DNA of 64,000 nucleotides from CAXSBR01 sp964236495 (GTDB taxonomy: Bacteria > Actinomycetota > Actinomycetes > Mycobacteriales > Jatrophihabitantaceae), in the NCBI GenBank assembly GCA_964236495.1, contig CAXSBR010000002.1:62001-126000 (forward strand), given 5' to 3'. The notes beneath the pieces were generated by a model. The model saw only the letters and a list, made by a program, of their open reading frames with translations, was not told where the DNA came from and did no database searches. This document shows, piece after piece, positions 1 to 7,717 of this stretch (position 1 is the first letter of the stretch; each line of letters starts with the position of its first letter). Both the position numbers and the translations under genes were made by a program.

Positions 1-501
1 GGGCCGGCGCAGCGCATGGTCCTGGGTGAGGTCGTTGACCATGTCGCCGCGGTAGGACTGGTAACCGAAGCCGTCGATGTCGCTGCTACGCGGTTTGGCG
101 TACTGGCCGGCAACGCGGCCCAGCTTGACCACGGGCATCGCGGCGCCATAGGTGAGGACGACGGCCATCTGCAGCAGGATGCGCACCTTGCCGGCGATGT
201 CGGCCTGCGAGCTGGTCTGGAAAGTCTCCGCGCAGTCCCCGCCCTGGAGCAAGAATGCCTCTCCGCGCGCGACCGCGGCCAACCGCGCCCGAAGCTGGTC
301 GACCTCGTTGGCCACCACCAGCGGCGGCATGCCCGACAGCCGGGTCGCCACGTCGTGCAGCTTGGCCTCGTCGGGCCAGGTCGGTTGCTGTGCTGCGGGC
401 AGGGTGCGCCAGGTGTCGATTCCCAGCGGATCGGAGCTGGCAGAAGGCGGGTTCAGGCTCGATACCGAGGGCGGGAAGGGTGCTGAACGGATTGCAGTCA
501 C
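1..501 (-). CDS. aroG: Class II DAHP synthase, N-terminal part (cut by window edge)
   Basis: Condenses phosphoenolpyruvate and erythrose-4-phosphate, the first step of the shikimate pathway. The 167 visible codons contain family landmarks: LLQGGDCAETF, the metal- and PEP-site region, followed by VLTYGAAMPVVKLGRVAGQ and AKPRSSD, and then a SYRGDMVN block. These match plant/mycobacterial type II AroG (Rv2178c), not the AroF/G/H type I family. GTG is chosen as start because it gives the usual short N-terminal lead before the conserved WRTLPAAQQPTWPD segment; no good ribosome binding site is visible. The C-terminal two thirds lie outside the window. Identity is very secure; the exact start is less so. 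Confidence 0.93.
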   Translation of the reverse strand, partial: MTAIRSAPFPPSVSSLNPPSASSDPLGIDTWRTLPAAQQPTWPDEAKLHDVATRLSGMPPLVVANEVDQLRARLAAVARGEAFLLQGGDCAETFQTSSQADIAGKVRILLQMAVVLTYGAAMPVVKLGRVAGQYAKPRSSDIDGFGYQSYRGDMVNDLTQDHALRRP

Positions 502-655
502 CGTTACAGGGTAGGGACCGCGACGAACGGGAATGTGCCCCTGCTGCGTATTCACCGCTTCCTACGGGTCACGGCCGGTCCAGCCACCGCGCAAGCGGTG
601 ACCGAACCAGCCGTGGGCACCTCGGTGCAGCTGCGTCTAGATGATGTGCGTACGC

Positions 656-1219
656 CTAGCCCAGGCCGCCCGTGAGCAGCCGGGTGCGCACGCCCGAGAG
701 CACCGCGCCGGCACGCTGCTGCTCACCTGCAAACGCGCTGACCACGACAAGCGCACCGGTGAGCACCGGTATGGCCCACTGCAGCGCCTTGAGCTGCTTC
801 TGCGCATTCGCCACGTCGGCCGGCGTTCCGGCGCTGGGCGTGGTGCCGTCAGCCACGGGCACCGCGTTGGCAGCCGATACCTTCTTGCCCACGACGCGGG
901 AGTAGCCGGTGACTGCCAGGGCGCCGACGGTGAGTGCCGTCTTGACCACGGCCATCGTGGCGACGCCCTTCTGGGCGCTGATGCGCTGGCTGTTACCGGC
1001 GAGCTGGCCGACGCTGCCGACGAGGTGGGCGCCGATCGCGGCGGCGTTCACCGGCGTCCAGCGGTCCCAACCGGCATTGGTGACGGCACCGGCGCTGCTA
1101 GCGTCGCTGGTCGCTCCCGCCGCGGCGTTCAGCGACACCGCGTTGGCCAGCGTGCCACCGAACCACGCGGACAATCCGAGGTCGTGCAATGCGCGTGAGA
1201 CTACGTTCTGGTCAGCCAT
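656..1219 (-). CDS. Conserved actinobacterial membrane protein of unknown function
   Basis: Predicted 187 aa. I recognise the pattern of an actinomycete-specific family whose N-terminus reads VVSRALHDLGLSAWFGG, but know no assigned function. Three or four hydrophobic segments are visible: a Gly/Ala-rich one near the N-terminus, one around residues 85-110 and one near residues 150-170. This suggests an integral membrane protein. The ATG is preceded by a GGAG motif six bases away, which is why the upstream Arg/Cys-rich extension was rejected. It lies on the same strand as aroG and pfkA but with gaps over 150 bp on both sides, so it is probably its own transcription unit. Confidence 0.75.
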   Translation of the reverse strand: MADQNVVSRALHDLGLSAWFGGTLANAVSLNAAAGATSDASSAGAVTNAGWDRWTPVNAAAIGAHLVGSVGQLAGNSQRISAQKGVATMAVVKTALTVGALAVTGYSRVVGKKVSAANAVPVADGTTPSAGTPADVANAQKQLKALQWAIPVLTGALVVVSAFAGEQQRAGAVLSGVRTRLLTGGLG

Positions 1220-1430
1220 GAGCTCTCCTGAAGAGTGGGAACGGGCCGAGTGGCTGCGCGTACGCCGCCGGCAACGACAGCAACGACAACAAGACACCCG
1301 GAAGGATTGACGACGCAGACACGTCGTCCCGTGTGGACACGTCCGACGCGGGCTTTTACCTTAAGCACGGCCTCCCCGCGTGGCGCAAGGAATCCTGAGC
1401 GTTTGGTCAAGCTTTCTTACCCAGCCGGCG

Positions 1431-2456
1431 CTATCCGAAGAAAACTTCGGCCTCGGCGTAGAGCTCGGGGCTGACCGTCTTGAGTGTCTCGGTCGCCTCG
1501 GCCAGCGGAACCGTGATGATGTCGGTACCGCGCAACGCGACCATCACCCCGAAGTGGGCGTTGTGCACGGCGTCGATCGCATGCAGCCCGAACCGGGTGG
1601 CGAGCACCCGGTCGAACGCGGTGGGCGTTCCGCCGCGCTGAATGTGGCCCAGCACCGTCGTGCGCGCCTCCTTGCCGGTCCGCGCCTCGATCTGCTTACC
1701 CAGCCAGTCGCCGATTCCGCCGAGGCGAGGGTGGCCGAAGGCGTCGAGGTCCTGGTTCAGCGTCTGCCCGGTGCCCTCGTCGGCAGTCGCGCCCTCGGCG
1801 ACGACGATGATCGGCGCGTACTGCGACTGGAACCGGCTCTCCACATACGAGCAGACCTTGTCCAGGCTGAACCGCTGCTCGGGAATGAGAATGACGTTCG
1901 CGCCACCGGCCAGGCCGGCGTGCAGCGCGATCCAGCCGGCGTGGCGACCCATCACCTCCACGATCAGCGCGCGGTGATGCGACTCGGCCGTCGTGTGCAG
2001 CCGGTCGATCGCCTCCATCGCGATGTTCAGCGCGGTGTCGAAGCCGAAGGTGTAGTCGGTGGCGTTGAGATCATTGTCGATGGTCTTGGGTACGCCGACG
2101 ACGTTGATGCCCAGCTCGTCGAGACGGGTGGCAACGCCCAACGTGTCCTCGCCGCCGATGGCGATCAGCGCATCGACTCCCATCGCGTGCAGGTTCTCGC
2201 GAATTCTGTCGACGCCCCCGTCGATCTTGAACGGATTGGTTCGCGAGGAGCCCAAGATCGTGCCACCGCGGGGAAGGATGCCGCGAACCTGCGCGATCCC
2301 CAGTTCCATCGTCGAGCCCTCGATCGGGCCCTTCCATCCGTCGCGGAAGCCGACGAATTCGTGACCGTAGACGCCCACCCCTTTGCGCACGACCGCGCGA
2401 ATTACCGCGTTGAGCCCGGGGCAGTCGCCGCCGCCAGTCAGTACACCGATACGCAT
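1431..2456 (-). CDS. pfkA: 6-phosphofructokinase, probably pyrophosphate-dependent
   Basis: Predicted 341 aa, full length for the actinobacterial group. It phosphorylates fructose-6-phosphate in glycolysis. The N-terminal phosphate loop GVLTGGGDCPGLNAVIR and the catalytic TIDND (Asp127) are intact. Two selectivity positions are informative: residue 104 is Asp (GGEDT) and residue 124 is Lys (PKTIDND). In characterised enzymes Gly104 goes with ATP, whereas Asp104 plus Lys124 goes with pyrophosphate, as in Amycolatopsis methanolica PPi-PFK. I therefore infer PPi use, with likely reversibility. The ATG beginning MRIGVLTGG is the family start; a longer upstream frame was rejected. It lies downstream of, and on the same strand as, the RNase AS gene, about 95 bp away. 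Confidence 0.92.
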   Translation of the reverse strand: MRIGVLTGGGDCPGLNAVIRAVVRKGVGVYGHEFVGFRDGWKGPIEGSTMELGIAQVRGILPRGGTILGSSRTNPFKIDGGVDRIRENLHAMGVDALIAIGGEDTLGVATRLDELGINVVGVPKTIDNDLNATDYTFGFDTALNIAMEAIDRLHTTAESHHRALIVEVMGRHAGWIALHAGLAGGANVILIPEQRFSLDKVCSYVESRFQSQYAPIIVVAEGATADEGTGQTLNQDLDAFGHPRLGGIGDWLGKQIEARTGKEARTTVLGHIQRGGTPTAFDRVLATRFGLHAIDAVHNAHFGVMVALRGTDIITVPLAEATETLKTVSPELYAEAEVFFG

Positions 2457-2551
2457 GCCTGCGATCCTGCCGTAGTTCGCCGCCCTCACCAACATCATCG
2501 ACACTCGAGAATCGCCCGACATGGTGAGGGCCGGTCGACGCAGGGCACGAC

Positions 2552-3046
2552 TCAGACGTGCACCCCCGCACGGACTGACTCGATGACCTGCCAGCGCGCC
2601 CAGTTGTGCCGGGCATCGGCCAGCGCGTCGTGCTGATCGGGCGGCGCCGGCGGCAGCGCAGGCGACCCGGCGTCCTCCCAGCGCTGGCGCAGATCGTGGG
2701 TGAATCGTGGTAGCCGGCGGTCCAGCGCCCGCATGTCGCCCCACAGCTGCGCCAGGCAGACGTGGTCGTAAGCCGCCATCCACGCCCACAGTTCGACCTT
2801 GCCCGGTGCGGCGGTGAGAAAGTCGAGCAACTCGGCACGTATTGCCGTTCGATTACGCCAGACCGGCGATGACGGCGAGGGCAACTGCTCGAGCACGTGC
2901 TTGCGAACCCAGTCGTTGGCGCGCTGCGGCTCGAACTCGCTCGACACCGCGTAGAACTCGCGCCCGTCCTCGTCGATCACGCCGATCGACACCAGTTCGA
3001 TGGTCGTACCGTCTTCGATGAACTCACAGTCGTAGAAGAATCTCAT
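2552..3046 (-). CDS. RNase AS-type 3'-5' exoribonuclease (DEDDh)
   Basis: Predicted 164 aa, close to the mycobacterial Rv2179c protein, a 3' exoribonuclease with preference for adenylate tails. Exonuclease motif I is YDCEFIEDG at residues 5-13 (Asp and Glu ligands). Motif II Asp lies in the AAYDHVCLAQLW segment, and motif III reads DALADARHN, with the His/Asp arrangement of DEDDh nucleases spread over this stretch. It begins 11 bp after the stop of the upstream acyltransferase gene, so the two are likely cotranscribed. This matches its position next to aroG and an acyltransferase in mycobacteria. Expected role: cytoplasmic RNA turnover. Confidence 0.9.
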   Translation of the reverse strand: MRFFYDCEFIEDGTTIELVSIGVIDEDGREFYAVSSEFEPQRANDWVRKHVLEQLPSPSSPVWRNRTAIRAELLDFLTAAPGKVELWAWMAAYDHVCLAQLWGDMRALDRRLPRFTHDLRQRWEDAGSPALPPAPPDQHDALADARHNWARWQVIESVRAGVHV

Positions 3047-3057
3047 CGCCGACGCCG

Positions 3058-3861
3058 TCAGCCGGCCCGCTGGGTCGGAAGACGATCGCGCAGGGCGGAA
3101 TCGGTGCCGGCGGTGCGCGCCGCCGGGCCGGCAATTCGGTGTTCGGAGGGGCGACCCTTCGTCGATGCCTTTTGGTTCGCCGCTTTGTTCGCCGCTTTCA
3201 CAGTGGCGGCATAGACGTCGACGTAAGTCTGCCCGGACAGGCGCAGGATCGCGGTCATGATCTCGTCGGTGACTGCCCGCTCGACGAACCGGTCACCGCT
3301 GTGCTGCTGGCTGTCGGTGAAGTCCAGCGGCGCTCCGATCCGGATCCGCGGACGGGGGCGCAGCCGCGGGATCATCCGCTCCAGCGGCTGGATGGTGTCC
3401 GTGCCGATCATCGCGCACGGTATGACGACCGCGCCGGACTCGAGCGCGAGCCGTGCGACGCCAGTTTTACCCCGGTACAGACGCCCGTCCGGAGATCGGG
3501 TTCCTTCGGGGTAGATGCCCAAAACGTTGCCCGCGCGCAGCAGCCGAACGCCGCTGTTCAGCGCGTCTAGCGCGGCGTCGGCATCGGTGCGGTCCACCGG
3601 AACCTGCCCGATAGCGGAGAAGAACCAGCGCCAGATCCGGCCCTTGATTCCGCCGGTGGTGAAATACTCGGCCTTGGCCAGATAGGTGATGCGCCGCGCA
3701 ACGCAGACGGGCAGGAACAACGAGTCGCAGAAGGACAGATGATTACTGGCCAGGATGGCCGGGCCGTCGGCGGGCACGTTGTCCAGGCCTTCGATGCGGG
3801 GTCGCCACACGATGCGCAAGACCGGGCCCAGGATCACCCGCTTGAGCAGCCAGTAGAGCAC
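3058..3861 (-). CDS. 1-acyl-sn-glycerol-3-phosphate acyltransferase (PlsC family)
   Basis: Predicted 267 aa. It transfers an acyl chain to lysophosphatidate or a related acceptor at the cytoplasmic membrane. Motif I NHLSFCD (the NHx4D catalytic pair) is near residue 42, and motif III reads YPEGTRSPDGRLYRGKTG, the acceptor-binding EGTR. The GTG start is preceded by AGGAG at good spacing and opens directly into the hydrophobic VLYWLLKRVILGPVLRIVW segment; the longer Arg/Asp-rich extension lacks family similarity. The C-terminal 50 residues are Ala/Lys-rich. The gene corresponds in position to Rv2182c. It precedes the RNase AS gene by 11 bp. Confidence 0.87.
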   Translation of the reverse strand: MLYWLLKRVILGPVLRIVWRPRIEGLDNVPADGPAILASNHLSFCDSLFLPVCVARRITYLAKAEYFTTGGIKGRIWRWFFSAIGQVPVDRTDADAALDALNSGVRLLRAGNVLGIYPEGTRSPDGRLYRGKTGVARLALESGAVVIPCAMIGTDTIQPLERMIPRLRPRPRIRIGAPLDFTDSQQHSGDRFVERAVTDEIMTAILRLSGQTYVDVYAATVKAANKAANQKASTKGRPSEHRIAGPAARTAGTDSALRDRLPTQRAG

Positions 3862-4056
3862 CTGCGATCTCCTGTCGTCGTCGTCGTCAAAGACCCGTGC
3901 TCCGACGCCCGCGCCGCGTAGGCCGCCCGCCCGTACCGGTGAGGATCTGCCCGACAGTGAGGACCCTAGTGCCGGTAACGTAGCCGGGACAACGCGCTGC
4001 ATCGTGTCAGCAGGCGGATTCCGACGGCTGTACCTACCAAGGAGCGACAGGGACCC

Positions 4057-4818
4057 GTGACTCCGCCTGCGTTACTGCCCGGTGCCGAGGCGTTCCGCCA
4101 CGACGGCGGACCGGTGGGCGTGGTCATCTCACACGGCTTCACCGGCTCCCCCGCCAGCATGCGCGGCTGGGCCGAGCACCTCGCGGCCGCCGGCTACTCG
4201 GTGCGGCTTCCCCTGCTGCCCGGCCACGGCACGACCTGGCAGAACGCGAACGCCACGACGTGGCCGCAGTGGTACGCCGCGGTCGAGGCGGAATTCCTCG
4301 ACCTTCGCAGCCGATGCGAGCATGTGTTCGCGGCCGGTCTGTCGATGGGCGGCACGCTGGTCACCAAGCTGGCCGAGGATCACCCCGACGCCGTCGCCGG
4401 CCTGGTGCTGGTCAATCCCGCCTACGGCACCAAGCGGCGCGACGCCCGGTTCGCCCCGTTGGTGGCTCGGGTGCTGGCCTCCCGGCCCGGGTTCGGCAGC
4501 GATATCAAGGCCGGCACCAGTGAAAACGGCTACGACCGGGTTCCCCTGCGCGCCTTCGTCTCGTTACAGGGTTTGTGGCGGGTCGTGGCCGCGGATCTGG
4601 GCAAGGTCACCGCGCCAATTCTGATGTACACCAGCCGCGTCGACCACGTCGTCGACGAGCTGTCGGCGAAGATGCTGCACGCCGGTGCCACCCACGCCGA
4701 CATCGCGCACGTCTGGCTGGAGAACAGCTACCACGTCGCCACCGTCGACCACGACGCTGCGCTCATCTTCCAGGGCAGCGTCGAGTTCATCCGCGCCCAC
4801 TGTCCGGCGAACGCGTAG
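4057..4818 (+). CDS. Alpha/beta hydrolase, carboxylesterase/monoacylglycerol lipase type
   Basis: Predicted 253 aa. The protein opens with an oxyanion-type HGFTGSPASM segment after strand 3. The nucleophile elbow GLSMGG lies near residue 96, an acid in the SRVDHVVD segment, and the catalytic His in NSYHVATVDHD near the C-terminus. This order and size match the Est30-like soluble carboxylesterases. The substrate is not predictable, though adjacency to an acyltransferase and a lipid ligase region suggests lipid-ester turnover. GTG start with AAGGAG about a dozen bases upstream. It is transcribed away from the acyltransferase gene. Confidence 0.87.
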   Translation: MTPPALLPGAEAFRHDGGPVGVVISHGFTGSPASMRGWAEHLAAAGYSVRLPLLPGHGTTWQNANATTWPQWYAAVEAEFLDLRSRCEHVFAAGLSMGGTLVTKLAEDHPDAVAGLVLVNPAYGTKRRDARFAPLVARVLASRPGFGSDIKAGTSENGYDRVPLRAFVSLQGLWRVVAADLGKVTAPILMYTSRVDHVVDELSAKMLHAGATHADIAHVWLENSYHVATVDHDAALIFQGSVEFIRAHCPANA

Positions 4819-4825
4819 GCCGGTC

Positions 4826-5740
4826 GTGGTGTTCCAGCCACCGCCGCAGCGACGCGACAACGGTCTGCGGGCTGACGTCTTCGTGGCCCTGGCCGATGTC
4901 GATCCGCGCCTGGGCGAACACCTGCTCGACCTGCTTCGGCTGGCCGACATCGCTGCCTACCTCGAACCGCCCGCAGATCCACGGACGGCGAACCGGTACC
5001 GCGGCCAAGGCCCGATCGAGCGGTTGTTCGTCCAGTCCGACTTGCGTCGAGCAGCCCGCGACGTCGTTCTCGACGCCGCGCGCGAGGCCGGTGCCAGCGT
5101 GCCGACCGAGCCGACCGAGCGGGGGGGCGCTCCGGCACCCGCTGCACCGACGCGGCCCGACCACCGCCCCGATCCTCTGGCCGGTGTGGACACCGACGCG
5201 GAGTTCGCCCGGATCATGGCCGGCTTCGACCACACCGCCCCAGCCCCGGATGGGAGCGCCGCGCTCGGTTCCCTTCCCTCAGCGGGCGCAGACCATGCGC
5301 GCTCCGAGCGAGGTCAGGCTGCCAGTGACGCCGTCGACGGCGATGCGCGTGAGGTCGCCTCGGGCGACGGCGACACGTACGAGGTGGACCCCGTCGGCCG
5401 TGCCGCCGAGGTGACTGGAAGACAGGATGCGGTGCGTGCCCGACCCGTCGACGAGGCCGGCGAAGGAGCCGTCGATGAAGCGCTGGACGACGCCGAGGAG
5501 CACTTTGTTCCTCCTCCTGCGCCGCCTTTCCCGGTTCCACGTGCCGGCACCGTAGGCGCGGTGGCCGTTCTCATGCTCGGACTGCTCGTTCTCGCCCGCG
5601 GTGCCTGGTTCGGCCTGGGCGGAGCGGCATCCTTCCCGATCGGGGTGATCCTGGTGCTTGTCGCGGTCGGTCTGTTCGTTCGCGGTCTGCGCGAGGCCGA
5701 TCCTGAGGACATCGATCCCGACGACGGTGCCATTGTCTGA
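4826..5740 (+). CDS. Hypothetical protein with C-terminal membrane anchor
   Basis: Predicted 304 aa. Residues 1-80 look like a small helical soluble domain (DVFVALADVDPRLGEHLLDLL and onward). About 130 residues of acidic, low-complexity linker follow, and then two adjacent hydrophobic helices (GTVGAVAVLMLGLLVLARG and a second beginning SFPIGVILVLVAVG), ending in an acidic tail. I recognise it only as a conserved actinomycete hypothetical protein. The GTG starts lie 8 bp after the hydrolase stop, so the two genes are probably one operon. Start choice between the two consecutive GTG codons is open. Confidence 0.65.
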   Translation: MVFQPPPQRRDNGLRADVFVALADVDPRLGEHLLDLLRLADIAAYLEPPADPRTANRYRGQGPIERLFVQSDLRRAARDVVLDAAREAGASVPTEPTERGGAPAPAAPTRPDHRPDPLAGVDTDAEFARIMAGFDHTAPAPDGSAALGSLPSAGADHARSERGQAASDAVDGDAREVASGDGDTYEVDPVGRAAEVTGRQDAVRARPVDEAGEGAVDEALDDAEEHFVPPPAPPFPVPRAGTVGAVAVLMLGLLVLARGAWFGLGGAASFPIGVILVLVAVGLFVRGLREADPEDIDPDDGAIV

Positions 5741-5773
5741 GCTGAGTCAGCGCTGGATAGCGCGCGCCTTAGC

Positions 5774-6463
5774 TCAGGGCACGTCGAGCTCGACCAGTAA
5801 CGGGCAGTGGTCGCTGGCAACCGCGACGTCGGGCGAGTGCAAGGCCTGAGCGCTACGTACGCACAGCCGGGCGTCGACGAACATGGCGTCGATGCGCTTG
5901 TGCGGATCCATGGCGCTCCAGGTGAGGCCGTCGCCGATGCCCGCGACGACCTGGGCGTCCCGGCCGCGCGCGGCAAGCGCCTGCCACACCGGAGTGTCGG
6001 GCAGATCGTTGATGTCGCCCATCACGACCGATGCAACGTCGGTGTCGACGTAGCGATCCACGCAGGCGTGCAGCTCGTCGACATGACGCAGTCGAGCCTC
6101 CTCCTCGAGATCGAGATGGGTACCGGCGACGGCGAAGCGGGCTGCACCCAGGCGCAGTACCGCCACCGCGGCGCCGCGCTGGTGTAGCCCGCGGTCTTTG
6201 GTGAACAGGACGTCGGCCTGCGCGTCGACTGTGACGGCAAGGGTGGACAGGATCAGGTTGGAACCGGCCGGCCGACCGCCGCCCACAACAACCATCCCCG
6301 CTCGGCGCGCCAGCCGGGCGTGGCTGGTGCGCCAGCCCAAAAAGCGCGGCGCTTCCTGGATGCACACCACGTCGGGCGCCGCGGCCCGGATTACGCGCGC
6401 TACGGCCATCGGATCGTCGCGCAACGAGCGGATGTTGTAGCTCATCAGCCGAATCGTTCTCAC
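5774..6463 (-). CDS. Endonuclease/exonuclease/phosphatase (EEP) family protein
   Basis: Predicted 229 aa. EEP-fold landmarks are in order: MSYNIRSL (the Asn ligand), VVCIQEAPR (metal-binding Glu), THLDLEEEARLRHVDEL, VVMGDINDLPD (catalytic Asp/Asn), and ASDHCPLLVEL, which carries the terminal Asp-His pair. The family cleaves phosphodiester or phosphomonoester bonds; substrate cannot be told from the sequence. GTG start with GGAGG five bases upstream. The start overlaps the glucokinase stop by four bases (GTGA), indicating translational coupling. Confidence 0.87.
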   Translation of the reverse strand: MRTIRLMSYNIRSLRDDPMAVARVIRAAAPDVVCIQEAPRFLGWRTSHARLARRAGMVVVGGGRPAGSNLILSTLAVTVDAQADVLFTKDRGLHQRGAAVAVLRLGAARFAVAGTHLDLEEEARLRHVDELHACVDRYVDTDVASVVMGDINDLPDTPVWQALAARGRDAQVVAGIGDGLTWSAMDPHKRIDAMFVDARLCVRSAQALHSPDVAVASDHCPLLVELDVP

Positions 6464-7470
6464 GGGCCCTCCTCGGCGGCGCCCGCGACTGCGAGACCGG
6501 CACCGGCGGCAGTTCTGGCAATGTCGGCGGCACCGACCAGGCCGGCGTCCGGGCCGAGCTGAGCAAGCTCGATGCGGGCCAACGGGCGGTAACCGCGACC
6601 GGTCAGGCACTCGGCGAACATCTGGCGCGCCGGATCGAGCAGCAGCAGCTCGCCTGCCTGCGACACCCCGCCGCCGATCACGAAGACGTCCGGATCCAGC
6701 GCCGCGGCCAGATTGGCCAGGCCTCGGCCCAGCCAGCGCGCCATCGCGGTGTAGATCTCGATCGCGACCGGATCTCCGCTGCGCGCGGCGTCGGTGACGA
6801 GCTGGCCGGTGAGCCGGTTCAGGTCGCCACCGGCCAGGCGCATCAGTTCTCCCGCCGACACCGGTGACACCTGCGCCAACTCCCGGGCATCGCGCGCCAG
6901 CGCCGAGCCAGACGCGTAGGTCTCCCAGCAGCCCCGGTTGCCACATGCGCAGCGATGGCCCTCCGGCACCACCGTCATGTGCCCGAACTCGGCACCGACG
7001 CCGTAGGCGCCGCGCTGCAACACGCCGGCCGACACCAGCCCACCGCCGATGCCCGTACCGAGGGTGATGCAGACGGCGACCGAAGCACCGCGGGCGGCGC
7101 CGAAGCGGTATTCGGCCCACGCCGCGGCGTTGGCGTCGTTGTCGAGCACGATCGGCGCGTCGATGCGTTGACGCAGAGCCGCTCGCAACGGCTCGTCACG
7201 CCAGGCCAGATGCGGGGAGAACAGCACAGTCGCCAGGTCGGTGGAAATCCAGCCCGCGGCGCCGATGCCTACCGCGGCGATGTCGTGGCGAGCGGACAGG
7301 ACGGTGACGACGTCGACGATGGCATCCTCGGTGCGAGCGACGTCCGCGCCAGGAGTGGGGCGGCGTTCCCGGTCGATGATCGAACCTGCTTCATCCACCA
7401 CACCGGCGGCGATCTTCGTGCCGCCGATGTCGACGCCGATCGCCAGCCGCTGCCCGGTGTCGGGTCTCAC
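6460..7470 (-). CDS. glkA: ROK-family glucokinase
   Basis: Predicted 336 aa. It phosphorylates glucose with ATP (or polyphosphate in some relatives). The phosphate-1 motif is IGVDIGGTK near the N-terminus, and the sugar-site DNDANAAAWAE includes the catalytic Asp. The zinc-binding ROK motif CACGNRGCWETYASGSA is complete with its three Cys. A GGGVSQAGE adenosine motif lies near the C-terminus. The GTG start beginning VRPDTGQRLAIG was chosen by family length; no strong ribosome binding site is seen, and longer starts would add Arg-rich sequence. The M. tuberculosis segment lacks this gene, whereas a ROK glucokinase sits in the matching Streptomyces neighbourhood. Upstream is a 247-bp divergent promoter region shared with the fadD gene. 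Confidence 0.9.
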   Translation of the reverse strand: MRPDTGQRLAIGVDIGGTKIAAGVVDEAGSIIDRERRPTPGADVARTEDAIVDVVTVLSARHDIAAVGIGAAGWISTDLATVLFSPHLAWRDEPLRAALRQRIDAPIVLDNDANAAAWAEYRFGAARGASVAVCITLGTGIGGGLVSAGVLQRGAYGVGAEFGHMTVVPEGHRCACGNRGCWETYASGSALARDARELAQVSPVSAGELMRLAGGDLNRLTGQLVTDAARSGDPVAIEIYTAMARWLGRGLANLAAALDPDVFVIGGGVSQAGELLLLDPARQMFAECLTGRGYRPLARIELAQLGPDAGLVGAADIARTAAGAGLAVAGAAEEGP

Positions 7471-7717
7471 CGCAGCCCGCAGCAAGGAACGGGCGTCGAC
7501 ATATGCCGCACGATACCGGCGGATCGTCGCCGGACCCTGGGGCCGGATCGAGTTCTGCCAGCTCGACTGCCTGGTACCTGCGGCGAAGTCGCGTTGCGAC
7601 GCCAATCCCCCACCGTCCCTATTACCGTGACGCAGGACATCGCCACTCCGGTGCTCTGTCTGCCGCACAGCCGCATGCCCGGCACTATCCGTCGATTCCG
7701 TAGGTAAGGACGCTTCT

